Shown piece by piece: positions 54,777-64,000 of a stretch of 64,000 nucleotides of DNA. The DNA comes from Zygnema cylindricum (taxonomy: Eukaryota; Streptophyta; Zygnematophyceae; Zygnematales; Zygnemataceae). The notes under the pieces are model-generated. The model ran no database searches, had not been told where the DNA came from, and saw only the letters and a list, made by a program, of their open reading frames with translations. Both the position numbers and the translations under genes were made by a program. Positions within the stretch are counted from its first letter, which is position 1. Each line of letters begins with the position of its first letter. The stretch is taken from NCBI GenBank assembly GCA_037447655.1, contig JBBHKE010002684.1, positions 300,754 through 364,753 of the forward strand, written 5' to 3'.

Positions 54777-56040
54777 TATGACTGAGGCTCATCAAAATGG
54801 GATAGCTTAGTTACCTTATTAGCAGCCTGTCTCTCTTGTATCCTTTTGCTGCTCCTTCTCCCTCCCTCAAACTCTGAAAACGGAATGGAAGGAAGTCTCG
54901 GGTTTCTCCTTACTTTCTCATCAGCACCCCTATTCATGGAAGGCGATTCCTGTTCCATCTCTTCTGTCTCCTCGAAGTCCCTAGGAATATATGAGGTGTC
55001 CGGTAGATCTCTTGTACCTTAGATCTCCCCTGGATCTGGAATCACTGTTTCACTCATGTCAATTTCGGGAAAGACAAGACTCTCCTCGCTTTCAAACTCA
55101 AAATGGATATTTATCTTCCTAGTATGTTTGAAGGGGTCAAATGACTTCCCTTCATCCATGAAAACTAGGTGTTTGACCAGAATAATATCTTGCTTTGCTA
55201 AGTTATCGACTATATATCCCTTGACATCCTCATCATATCCTGCAAAGTATCCAGGTTTGCTCTTAGCATCTACTTTCCAGTTTTTCTTATCTGTATCAAG
55301 ACTGTAAACTTGGCTACCGAATACTTTAAGGTGTGAGATATCTAGTTTCCTTCCAACCCATCTCTCATAAGGTGTCATTCACTTTACGGCTGAGGTAGGG
55401 ACTCTATTCTTAATGTAGTTGGCATAGTTCATGGCTTTTGTCCAAAATCTCTTTCTGATTTTCTTGTCAGCCAACATACTACATACACTATCTCTTAGTG
55501 TTCGCTTCAAACATTCAGTAACCCCATTTTGTTCCAGGTTATATAGTACAGTTTTCTGGTGCTGAACTCCCTCATCTCTCAGGTATTCCTCAAACTGGTT
55601 AGAGGTATATTCTCCCCCATTATCAATCGTTATTCTCTTAATGGGGGTTCCTTGCAACTTCTCACTCTAGGCTTTATATTCTTTGAATTAAGTAGGTGTT
55701 CAGAATTTGTTTTTTGGAAGTAGATTCTAGAGTAAGTAGATGAAACATCGGTTATTGTTAACATTATCCTCTTCTCCCAACGAAAGGTACTCATGCAGGT
55801 CTCCAGATATCTGTGTGGTCTAGATCTAGTACCGTTTCCCCCCTATATGTAGCGGCTTTGGGAAAAGGAAGTCTATGAGCTTTTCCTTGAGCACATCCAC
55901 TACAATCATCCACCATTTCATTTTCACCAAACTGAATGCCTTCTACTACACCAAGCTTCTTCATTTCCTCAACTTATCAAAATGCACATGCCCCAACCGC
56001 TTATGCCAAATCATCAATTTTGGAACACCAACATAATAAG
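54777..56040 (-). pseudogene. copia J integrase and spacer pseudogene
   Basis: MIWHKRLGHVHFDKL (about 55970-56010), CSGCAQGKAHRLPFPK, a frameshifted core (55680-55860), TIDNGGEYTSN (second Asp kept), EQNGVTECLKRT, where the catalytic Glu region reads TECLK, then MTPYERWVGRKLDISHLKVFGSQ. The spacer ends SIPFSEFEGGRRSSKRIQERQAANKVTKLSHFDEPQSY at the truncation point. Confidence 0.86.
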
Positions 56041-56840
56041 CATTATTCTTTTCATTACTCATGTTAAGCCTAAACATGCATTGGCTAGCTTTATTTGCCG
56101 TTAAGTAGACTTCATCACCATTCTTAGCTGTGAAGACTCCATTTCTAGTAAAGGTATCAAACTTTTTGTCATATAACACACATGTAGAGACAAGATTTTT
56201 ACTCAGCTGGGGAATGTAGAGTACATATGAGAATGTGAGTATAAAATTCTTATCCTCCACTAAGACTTTCAGATCTACTGATCCCAGTAGATCTATAGTA
56301 ACCACTCTCCCATCCCCATACTCCATCTCTACCGTAGGGATCTTTCTTAGTTTAGTGAAGAGTTGCTTATCACGACACATATGCATGGTTGCACTTGAGT
56401 TAATGATCCATCCTTCTTGTGGAGCTTCCCGAATTCCTCCAAGGGCACACTTCTATCTCTGAGGGATCTCCTTCTCCTCTAGACTCTCGTTAAGAAGAAG
56501 CTCCCCATCCTCCTTAAAGGACTCGTCCTCACTTTCTCGTGTCACCTTTGTGACCACAAGTGCCTTTTTCTTCCCTCCAGAAGAACCACCTCCACGGTTC
56601 TCTTGAAGCCTCAACTCCGACAGCTTGACACAATCCGCAATAAAGTATCCTGGCTTTTTCCAAAAATGACAAAGTCACTTTGGGGGCCTCGGTCCTCCAG
56701 ACTGATCTCTTTCCCCTTTGTATGGTTTCTTTAGATCCTTCCCCCATCGGTCCCCTCCTACACCTAGAGCTTGAATGCTCTTTCCTCCTCTCCTAATCTC
56801 CATGTTTTTTTCTTGCACAAGTATCATCCGGACTACTACA
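55961..56840 (-). pseudogene. copia J protease and gag C-terminal part
   Basis: Gag VVRMILVQEKNMEIRRGGKS (56770-56838) abuts the family 3 LTR. The zinc knuckle is altered (CHF-WKKPGYFIADC type) and frame changes occur near 56690 and 56520. The protease start reads IINSSATMHMC, so the catalytic Asp has become Asn. MEYGDGRVVTIDLLGSVDLKVLVEDK and YIPQLSKNLVSTCVL follow. Confidence 0.85.
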
Positions 56841-58188
56841 TGTTGTTTTTGAAGATTTAGTTTCGTGCGTATGTGAAATTTGATGCGCACGCGACGTTTC
56901 GTGCGTATATATTTACGTTATATACTGTGGAGGTTCGAAAGGATTTGTGGATTGGGGGAGTAAGTGTACGATCAAAATTAAAGTTACGTGTGAGTGGCGC
57001 GAACAAACATTTGAAAATGTACGGCGGATCGCGAAGCGATCCGATATGAAATATGAATTTAAGGTGACGAAAAAGTACAAATTAAGTGACGCGAAGAAGC
57101 GTACGAAAAATACGGAATACGAAATGGAAATGGACGGCGGATCGCTTCGCGATTCGATTTGAAATATTCGAAGAATTTGAAAAGTACGCCGGCCATATGA
57201 AACATAATGCGACAGACCGCATTTATTAAATGTGACGCCGCCGGTACGGAGCGTCGTATTTGACACGCGACATTTATGACGAAGTACGTGATTTCGGTAC
57301 GGACAAGATTTGTATGGTACGGATTGTTTGACAAGTGATTCGTGGTACACGTGGAAGGCGGATGGCGTCAGCCGATTTTTTAAGGGACCACATTGTTTTT
57401 ATGACACATTATCTAGTGGACCGTACATATGCGATGTCGGTTCACTACGTGGACTTATCGACAAGTGACTAAGCAAGTTGTCACTTATGACGCGGATTTT
57501 TGGATGCGTCGGTGTAAATATTTGAAGCATCAATGTTTTGTCTTATTTGAATTAATGATTTAGTGTTGATTAAAATAGTTATATTTTACGTGATTAAAGA
57601 GGATATCGACACTTTAATTTATGTGTCGTATTTGCAGACAAGTGTACGCTTACGATTGCTTGACTTTCAGGTGTACGCTTACGATTAGTTTTATTTAATG
57701 ACAGTTATGTAATTTACGTTGGTTATTTTGACACTTAGTGATTTGTTAACAGCTCACAAGTGTATATATAGGTTTGAGCTTCATTAGAACTTTAATCAAT
57801 GCTGGTTAGAAAAGTAGGGACCGAGGATGTAGACTTTTAGGGTTGCCGATTAGGTCATGCACTTTGAATGATATAATGATTATACTTTGATTATACTCTT
57901 GTTTATGTGTGATGCATTTGTGTCTTATTATTTATTTATGTTTTTATATATGTTTGATATGCATTGTTTATGCATTTGTCCTAGGGTTTGTTTATGTCGA
58001 TTATTCCATCAAACCTTAGATGTTGTCATAGGGTTTATTTATGTTGATTATTCCATGAAACCCTAAATGTTGTTGTATGTTAAATGGAGGATGCATTTCA
58101 AATGATTGTTCATTGACCTATTTTTGCTTAGCTTCTTGCATGATAGTTTGGGTGGCTTCTGCGGTCTATTTTAGACCAAAGAACAACA
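56841..58188 (+). repeat. 5' LTR of the family 3 element
   Basis: 1348 bp, TGTTGTTTTTGAAG...AGAACAACA. It has many GTAC motifs (e.g. CGGTACGGAG, GAAGTACGTG, GGTACACGTGG), an inverted pair GGATCGCGAAGCGATCC near 57025 and two hairpin minisatellite units. Open frames inside are not genes. Confidence 0.93.
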
Positions 58189-59115
58189 GGTTATGGGCCC
58201 ACACCCCATCTATCATATGTTAGGTTAAGTCGATGTAGGTTTTTGTCACACGCATTGTAGCGGGTTAATACTGTCCTTGCTGGTTGTATTGCAGTAATGG
58301 TGTCTGTGTACCCATGAGATCGGCCTTATCATAGTGTTGGTATGTGCCGAGTTTAATCTTGCATCGCCCCAAGGGTTAACTTAGTGATAGTGCCGAAATG
58401 TCTACCCTCAATGAAAATGATTAATTATGAGAAATGATATTTTATTTTTGGAAAATACATATTCGTTTGATGGAGAGATGTGGAAGGTGGAGATTCGACG
58501 TTTGGGGGAGAGAGATCCGGAAGGTGGAGTTGTGACATGTGGTGGAGAGATCCAAATTTTGTGGATCGATGATTGTTGAAAATTGGATTTGTAATGTAGA
58601 TTTTGAGTTGTTGGAAATTTTTGCGAAATGTGACATTATTAGAATTTTTTGGAAAATACTATTTTGTATATGAATTTTTATTGGAAATTTTGGGATTTGA
58701 TAGTTTATGAAAAGAAAAAAAAATTATTATTGAAATCTAGATTTGTTATAATGAGGTAGGAATTATTTGAGCGAGGATATATTATTAGTGTGACCTTTTG
58801 GCTTTAATTTTTAGTTGATTTGTGATATAATTTTGGGAATGTAAATCCGGATTTAGATATTGGAAGGAATTATTTTGTTGTAATCGGAAAATGAAAAATA
58901 TATATATATTATGTATTATGAAATTTGGATGGTATATGGAGACAGCGGAAGCGTTGGTGGAACAAGTGGGAAACTTTTATCGGAGGCATTTTGGTAGATT
59001 CAGATGGAGGAGACAGCAAGAGGTGACAGTGGTGACAGCTGATGACATAGTTTTATGGAGTGTGACAGCTGATGACGTGGCATAATGGATGCACAAAACT
59101 AAATTTTCGGGGGAG
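58189..59115 (+). other. internal region of the family 3 element, non-coding
   Basis: Starts with primer-binding site GGTTATGGGCCCAC (58189-58202) and ends with CGGGGGAG, a polypurine tract, before the 3' LTR. The interior is AT-rich and shows no gag or pol motif on either strand. A short repeat GTGACAGCTGATGAC occurs twice near 59033 and 59063. It may hold a packaging signal. Confidence 0.85.
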
Positions 59116-60463
59116 TGTTGTTTTTGAAGATTTAGTTTCGTGCGTATGTGAAATTTGATGCGCACGCGACGTTTCGTGCGTATATATTTACGTTATATAC
59201 TGTGGAGGTTCGAAAGGATTTGTGGATTGGGGGAGTAAGTGTACGATCAAAATTAAAGTTACGTGTGAGTGGCGCGAACAAACATTTGAAAATGTACGGC
59301 GGATCGCGAAGCGATCCGATATGAAATATGAATTTAAGGTGACGAAAAAGTACAAATTAAGTGACGCGAAGAAGCGTACGAAAAATACGGAATACGAAAT
59401 GGAAATGGACGGCGGATCGCTTCGCGATTCGATTTGAAATATTCGAAGAATTTGAAAAGTACGCCGGCCATATGAAACATAATGCGACAGACCGCATTTA
59501 TTAAATGTGACGCCGCCGGTACGGAGCGTCGTATTTGACACGCGACATTTATGACGAAGTACGTGATTTCGGTACGGACAAGATTTGTATGGTACGGATT
59601 GTTTGACAAGTGATTCGTGGTACACGTGGAAGGCGGATGGCGTCAGCCGATTTTTTAAGGGACCACATTGTTTTTATGACACATTATCTAGTGGACCGTA
59701 CATATGCGATGTCGGTTCACTACGTGGACTTATCGACAAGTGACTAAGCAAGTTGTCACTTATGACGCGGATTTTTGGATGCGTCGGTGTAAATATTTGA
59801 AGCATCAATGTTTTGTCTTATTTGAATTAATGATTTAGTGTTGATTAAAATAGTTATATTTTACGTGATTAAAGAGGATATCGACACTTTAATTTATGTG
59901 TCGTATTTGCAGACAAGTGTACGCTTACGATTGCTTGACTTTCAGGTGTACGCTTACGATTAGTTTTATTTAATGACAGTTATGTAATTTACGTTGGTTA
60001 TTTTGACACTTAGTGATTTGTTAACAGCTCACAAGTGTATATATAGGTTTGAGCTTCATTAGAACTTTAATCAATGCTGGTTAGAAAAGTAGGGACCGAG
60101 GATGTAGACTTTTAGGGTTGCCGATTAGGTCATGCACTTTGAATGATATAATGATTATACTTTGATTATACTCTTGTTTATGTGTGATGCATTTGTGTCT
60201 TATTATTTATTTATGTTTTTATATATGTTTGATATGCATTGTTTATGCATTTGTCCTAGGGTTTGTTTATGTCGATTATTCCATCAAACCTTAGATGTTG
60301 TCATAGGGTTTATTTATGTTGATTATTCCATGAAACCCTAAATGTTGTTGTATGTTAAATGGAGGATGCATTTCAAATGATTGTTCATTGACCTATTTTT
60401 GCTTAGCTTCTTGCATGATAGTTTGGGTGGCTTCTGCGGTCTATTTTAGACCAAAGAACAACA
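59116..60463 (+). repeat. 3' LTR of the family 3 element
   Basis: 1348 bp; reads the same as the 5' LTR throughout as far as I can compare. It is followed by CTACA and resumed J gag. Confidence 0.93.
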
Positions 60464-61147
60464 CTACATGCCACTTCTATAAACTGTCAGTAATTTCCTG
60501 TACTCGGTACACTATGTTTTCGTACTCGTTTGGTAACTTTATGATGAGAGTGGTAACTTTCATCTTCATTGTACCTGTCCACCTGACACTTTCCATCTCC
60601 ATATAAAAACAAGAAAGATCATTACAATAATCTAACATCTTTCCTCCTTTGTAAGTGTAACTCACTAGCTTCTACTCAGCCAACTAGAGCTCCTGAATAA
60701 TACTAGCTCTATAGATCTCCACCAAACTCACCCACAATTCCTTGGCCTTGTAAATGTGAAGGTGAGGGGTGGTCAAAGCTTGAGTGAGGCGCCTTAGAAT
60801 GAAGTTCTTGGCAGCCATGTTTACGTCTTCCCACATTGGAGTATCGTTTTCCACGGTGTTGACAACCACCTTTCTTGGTGCAGTGCTAATAGGAGTGAGA
60901 GTGATTCCTTCCCTTTCCCCTTTTCAGACATAGTGTTGTCCCCATCATGTGCCTCCTCCGTAGAAGCAGTCGCTGCTGCAGGAAACCTTACTCCTCCAAA
61001 TTCTGGTGGAGTTATCGAAGGTGGACAATTCACTTATTTATAGACGATACTCCAGTATCGTTTTTCGCACAAAGCCCCCATAATCATGGCTTCCCAATAG
61101 ATGAACCTAGATCCATTGAAGGTGGGCACCTTAGAGGGTGGGTTCAT
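60464..61147 (-). pseudogene. copia J gag N-terminal part
   Basis: Begins at the primer-binding-site ATG (MNPPSKVPTFNGSRFIYWEAMIMGAL) and runs through CEKRYW, a stop near 61037, PPEFGGVRFPAAATASTEEAHDG, NMAAKNFILRRLTQALTTPHLHI and a TAG near 60687. YTYKGGKMLDYCNDLSCFYMEMES and IVYRVQEITDS follow. It stops at the family 3 insertion and continues at 56840. Confidence 0.88.
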
Positions 61148-61151
61148 AACC
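61138..61151 (-). other. primer-binding site of element J
   Basis: Minus-strand GGTTATGAACCCAC, two changes from consensus, directly after the LTR. The ATG is kept and opens gag. Confidence 0.75.
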
Positions 61152-62152
61152 TGCAATTATGTGTCATCCATTGGACTACAGAATTGAAGAAGCCTCAAGA
61201 TAGTTTTTAACTAACCCACTTCAATCCACAACCATTGCTGCCCAAGAAGGCAAACTAACAGTGTGATTGCACCCTTGTGCAGGAAGGACTCCCTTAAGTC
61301 AATAGCAAAAAGAATCAGTGGAAACAGCTAACTAGCCGAGAAGTTATGAGCCGGCAAAAAAGCCAATTTAATAGAAAGCTCTCTTAAAGAGAGGTGACTA
61401 CCTACCAGATTTTCCTAAGTCCTAAACCCTTCTCACAGCTTCTATTTACTAAAGTATGAACCTATCATATAAATGTAAAGTACAGAAAGGTACTAAGGCC
61501 GATGTCCTTTTTGTACTGCCTGTGTACGAAAAAGCTACTGAGTGGATGCGTGTCACCCTTCCACTCAACCGTATGTTCCCCGAAATTCTTGCGACCAAAT
61601 GTTATCCCTCCACGTGGCGCCAGGTCATGCAAAGTCCAAAAACGCCAAAGTGACCATTCCGCAATCTCAACTGTGATGTGTGTCGTCGGATTAAATTCGA
61701 CATTAAATGTTGGCCGTTGAAACAAAATCCGATTCATTTTTTTCGTGCAAAATGAAGTACGCTCTAAAATTTTACTAGTTTTATGTTCTTTCGTACTTAT
61801 TTTAGTTAATCGGTTTTAGTACCATGCAATAGTTTAAATACATATCACACCCTATATATCCTAACGGACATCTACAACAAACTAGTTAAACTAACGGCTA
61901 CGCCATGCTCTGCCGGTCGGAGGTTTGAGTCATGTTGGACTCTACCTTTTGTTGAGAGTTAATTAAGTCACTCTTTAGTTCTGCCTATGGAGCTGAGGTA
62001 GCCATGGCTCCATCACTCTCTCTCTCCTTCAATGACTACAACAAGCATGGGGGCAAGAGAGAGAGATGGAGGCAGGCCGCCTGTATTTTTCTTCTCTGTT
62101 TCCGTTAATATATTTAGACCTAGAAAATATCCAAAAACTATTTATTTCAACA
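61152..62152 (-). repeat. 5' LTR of copia J
   Basis: 1001 bp from ATTTCAACA (62152) to TGCAATTATGTG (61152). The tRNA-like module with AGGTTTGAGTC is near 61888-61955, the GTAC cluster near 61460-61530 and the CCACGTGG G-box near 61611. Confidence 0.88.
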
Positions 62153-62425
62153 AGCTGCGCAGTATGGTAGCATAACAATACAGCGCGATGTGACTTAATT
62201 TTTTATATTTTTTTGACTCGACTACCTTGTTGTTAGTACAACATGGCTTTGTTAAAAAATGTCAACGATAAATAATACCATGTCCACAATAAAAAATGAC
62301 AAAGTTCGCATTGAAACAAAAAAAAACAAATGTTGTATTAATCGGAGGGATATGGTTTAATTATCACATTAAAAACATGTCAACTCATTGTAGGCTGTGA
62401 ATATATACATCTCCCTTATCTCTCT
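62153..62425. other. unassigned interval downstream of the hAT gene
   Basis: AT-rich sequence between the J LTR and the hAT stop codon. It could hold the hAT 3' untranslated region and terminal inverted repeat, but no inverted repeat can be confirmed without the other end. Confidence 0.4.
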
Positions 62426-64000
62426 TTACTCCAAATCTACATTAAACATGTCTTCATCAAACTCCTCTTCCTTCACCTTGCGTTCCTCTTCCTCCCATGC
62501 TACCATTTCCTCTTTATAACTAACATTCTTGGTGTTCTGAAATAATCTGAGATTGCTAAAAACCCAAAAAAAATCAATGGCTCTCTTAGCTGTCTACCTG
62601 TTCCTTTTCTTAGAGTAGATTGCTAAAAACCCAAAAAAAATCATTGGCTCTCTTAGCTGTTTACGTGTTCCTTTTCTTAGAGTGAATATGGTCATTGGTT
62701 AACCAATTCCTCTCAAATGAGCTGGCAACTGTGCACTTTTGTTGACCTTTGAATCGCATTGTTCCCTTGTTCGGATTTTCTCTCCTCGTACTCTCCGTCC
62801 GGAAACCACTGCGTTTTGCACCCGCGCGAGTAGAGGGGGTAAAGGAAAGGGGGATGAGGCGAAGGGATGGGGGGTTGGGGGTTGTTCCGAAAAGGAACAA
62901 ATCTTTGGAACAAAAGGCTGAAGTAGATCATAGCAGCATGGCTACTCTGCTACTTACAATACCTCTGTAAGATAGGGGTGAGAGCCCCAAACTGCTACCA
63001 CCATTTTCACCCTCGCATCTACTTCGCACAAGTCTTTGTCACCTCCCTCCCAAATATGCCCTCAAAACCTTTATACTTAGACAACTCGAAGTAGGCCGCA
63101 ACCTGGTCCGCCACGTTAGGTAATTTCTTATCAAGCATTATTTAAAAACCTTCCATTATTTTCACATTTGATAGTTGACCATACTCATCACTTTGATCCT
63201 CGGGATCGAGTACAAAGCCAACACCATTTATGAGCTATGTTTAATCTCCCATCTGGAGATGAAAGACACCTTCAGCTCCACCAAAATCTGCAAGCCTTCG
63301 TTATTCCGCGCTCCTCCATTGCTGGATAACTTCACTAAAAACTCCACTATAGTGTTAAAACCATGACAAACCTTCCCCACGTATGGCCTTCCTTTGTCGC
63401 ACTCCCTCATCAGCCGCACTACAGGTTTTGAAACTGTCATAGCCTTTGTCACTCTCGTTTAAACTCCCGGTTTAAGATAAAGCATTTAATCTTCGCACCC
63501 TCTAACTTGTATATATACTTCAATAACCACTGTTTGAAGTATCATTAAACATCAAGATCTCTAAGCTATGCTTCACCAATAAAAACCTTTGTAGCATGAT
63601 AAAATTTGTAGCAAACCTGGTCTCTCCTAGTTTTTAAAGCCTAAGTTTGGATATTTTGTGGAACAAGGCTGCAGTCATGTGATGATTCATGATAAATTTC
63701 AACACCTCCTTCGCTAGTAGAACAGGTGTTGAAATTAATGATAATTTGCCCCAATCCTCCGACATTAGGTCTAATACGTGGGAACGCATGGCGTCCACGT
63801 GATGGAAGGATATTTTTCTATGAGCATCGATGTAGCAGCATTGTTCACAAGAGCATAATCTGTCACAACTTGTACCACATGCTTAACCCCCACTGCAAGA
63901 ATTCCTTTCTCTAACACTTGACAAACTTTTTCAACATCATTGATTTTCCCTCGAGTGTCTTCCGCCTTGAGAAACATGTCACCTTTGGGGGAGATAGATG
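62426..64000 (-). pseudogene. hAT-family transposase (DUF659/dimerisation type), runs off the right edge
   Basis: Minus-strand fragments, in order: DUF659 region VEKVCQVLEKGILAVGVKHVVQVVTDYALVNNAA...YPSITWTPC (63771-63977), TRFATNFIMLQRFL (about 63590-63630), then MTVSKPVVRLMRECDKGRPYVGKV (63380-63452). SRWEIKH follows near 63230, then KLPNVADQVAAYFELSKYKGFEG and KWW-QFGALTP (63000-63130). The dimerisation block ASSFERNWLTNDHIHSKKRN (62680-62730) is last, with an acidic tail ending FDEDMFNVDLE and TAA at 62426. C-to-T type stops (TAG, TGA near 63010-63030) and frameshifts make it a pseudogene. An intron is possible at 62747-62957 (GTAAGT donor, AG acceptor). Confidence 0.85.
62550..62683. repeat. 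67-bp tandem duplication in the hAT C-terminal region
   Basis: AGATTGCTAAAAACCC...TTCTTAGAGT occurs twice in tandem (62550-62616 and 62617-62683) with a few differences. It duplicates the codons for HSKKRN through RANDFFWVFSNL, so it arose within the coding region. Confidence 0.88.

Larger units (their letters stand above)
56841..60463 (+). mobile_element. young non-autonomous LTR retrotransposon (family 3, LARD/TRIM-like)
   Basis: 3623 bp: LTR 56841-58188, internal region 58189-59115, LTR 59116-60463. CTACA target duplication at 56836-56840 and 60464-60468 within gag of J. I saw no difference between the two 1348-bp LTRs, which implies recent insertion. The 927-bp interior has a primer-binding site and polypurine tract but no protein domain, so it must depend on another element's enzymes. 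Orientation is set by those two sites. LTR ends TGTTG...AGAACAACA equal those of family 2 copia, a likely helper. Confidence 0.93.
54777..62152 (-). mobile_element. Ty1/copia element J, 3'-truncated and interrupted by a family 3 element
   Basis: Minus-strand copia: 5' LTR 61152-62152, primer-binding site, gag (61147-60464 and 56840-56431), protease, integrase and spacer, ending at PQSY near 54777. RT, RNase H and the 3' LTR are absent. Gag is split by the family 3 element (56841-60463) with target duplication CTACA. Confidence 0.88.

Noticed and set aside
56913-57350. 145-codon open frame repeated identically at 59188-59625
   Set aside because: It lies wholly inside the duplicated family 3 LTRs, so its identity reflects LTR identity, not coding selection. 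No domain is visible.

Overview
This 64-kb window is nuclear DNA of a streptophyte (land plant or charophyte alga) with a repeat-rich genome. I cannot name the species. I see no ordinary host gene. Almost everything is LTR retrotransposon in nested, mostly decayed layers: Ty1/copia elements of at least two coding families, one Ty3/gypsy element, one young non-autonomous LTR element, and at the right edge a decayed hAT DNA transposase.

Layout. 1-4.7 kb: minus-strand copia remnants A and A2. 4.7-6.07 kb: nothing recognised. 6.07-9.34 kb: minus-strand copia B, cut in gag by the LTR of plus-strand copia C (9.35-13.99). C runs into a related copy D (13.99-20.67) through an LTR; C and D share a 1.1-kb near-identical tract, and D carries a solo LTR with target duplication GAGTC. 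20.7-35.6 kb: a Ty3/gypsy pol in the order protease, cytosine-5 DNA methyltransferase, reverse transcriptase, RNase H, integrase. It is interrupted by a copia 'family 2' complex (23.30-30.96) and by two minus-oriented solo LTRs (31.10-32.40, 33.53-34.67). 35.6-37.3 kb: non-coding, AT-rich, with TA microsatellites. 37.3-40.2 kb: a family 2 LTR and gag fragment, cut by a family 3 solo LTR. 41.0-44.95 kb: minus-strand copia F. 44.95-53.55 kb: plus-strand copia H, whose 5' LTR is split by the complete minus-strand copia G (44999-51361, target duplication GTAGT). 53.56-54.78 kb: plus-strand fragment I. 54.78-62.15 kb: minus-strand copia J, interrupted in gag by the young family 3 element (56841-60463, LTRs with no difference seen, target duplication CTACA). 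62.4-64.0 kb: hAT transposase.

Shared biology. The copia families place, directly after the 5' LTR, a primer-binding site matching the anticodon loop of initiator tRNA-Met (GGTTATGGGCCCA), as in Drosophila copia and Ty5. The ATG inside that site is the apparent gag start in the A/C/D/G/H/I/J family. In family 2, gag starts about 20 codons earlier, inside the LTR, and reads through the same site. The LTRs also share GTAC-dense upstream regions, a perfect stem-loop and an antisense tRNA-like module.

The most notable item is the gypsy element with a captured C5 methyltransferase domain between protease and RT. DNMT-carrying retrotransposons have been reported from charophyte algae and dinoflagellates; this copy is a pseudogene, but its conserved motifs appear in order. 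All coding regions in the window are broken by stops or frameshifts, many of them G-to-A or C-to-T changes, as expected for silenced, methylated DNA.
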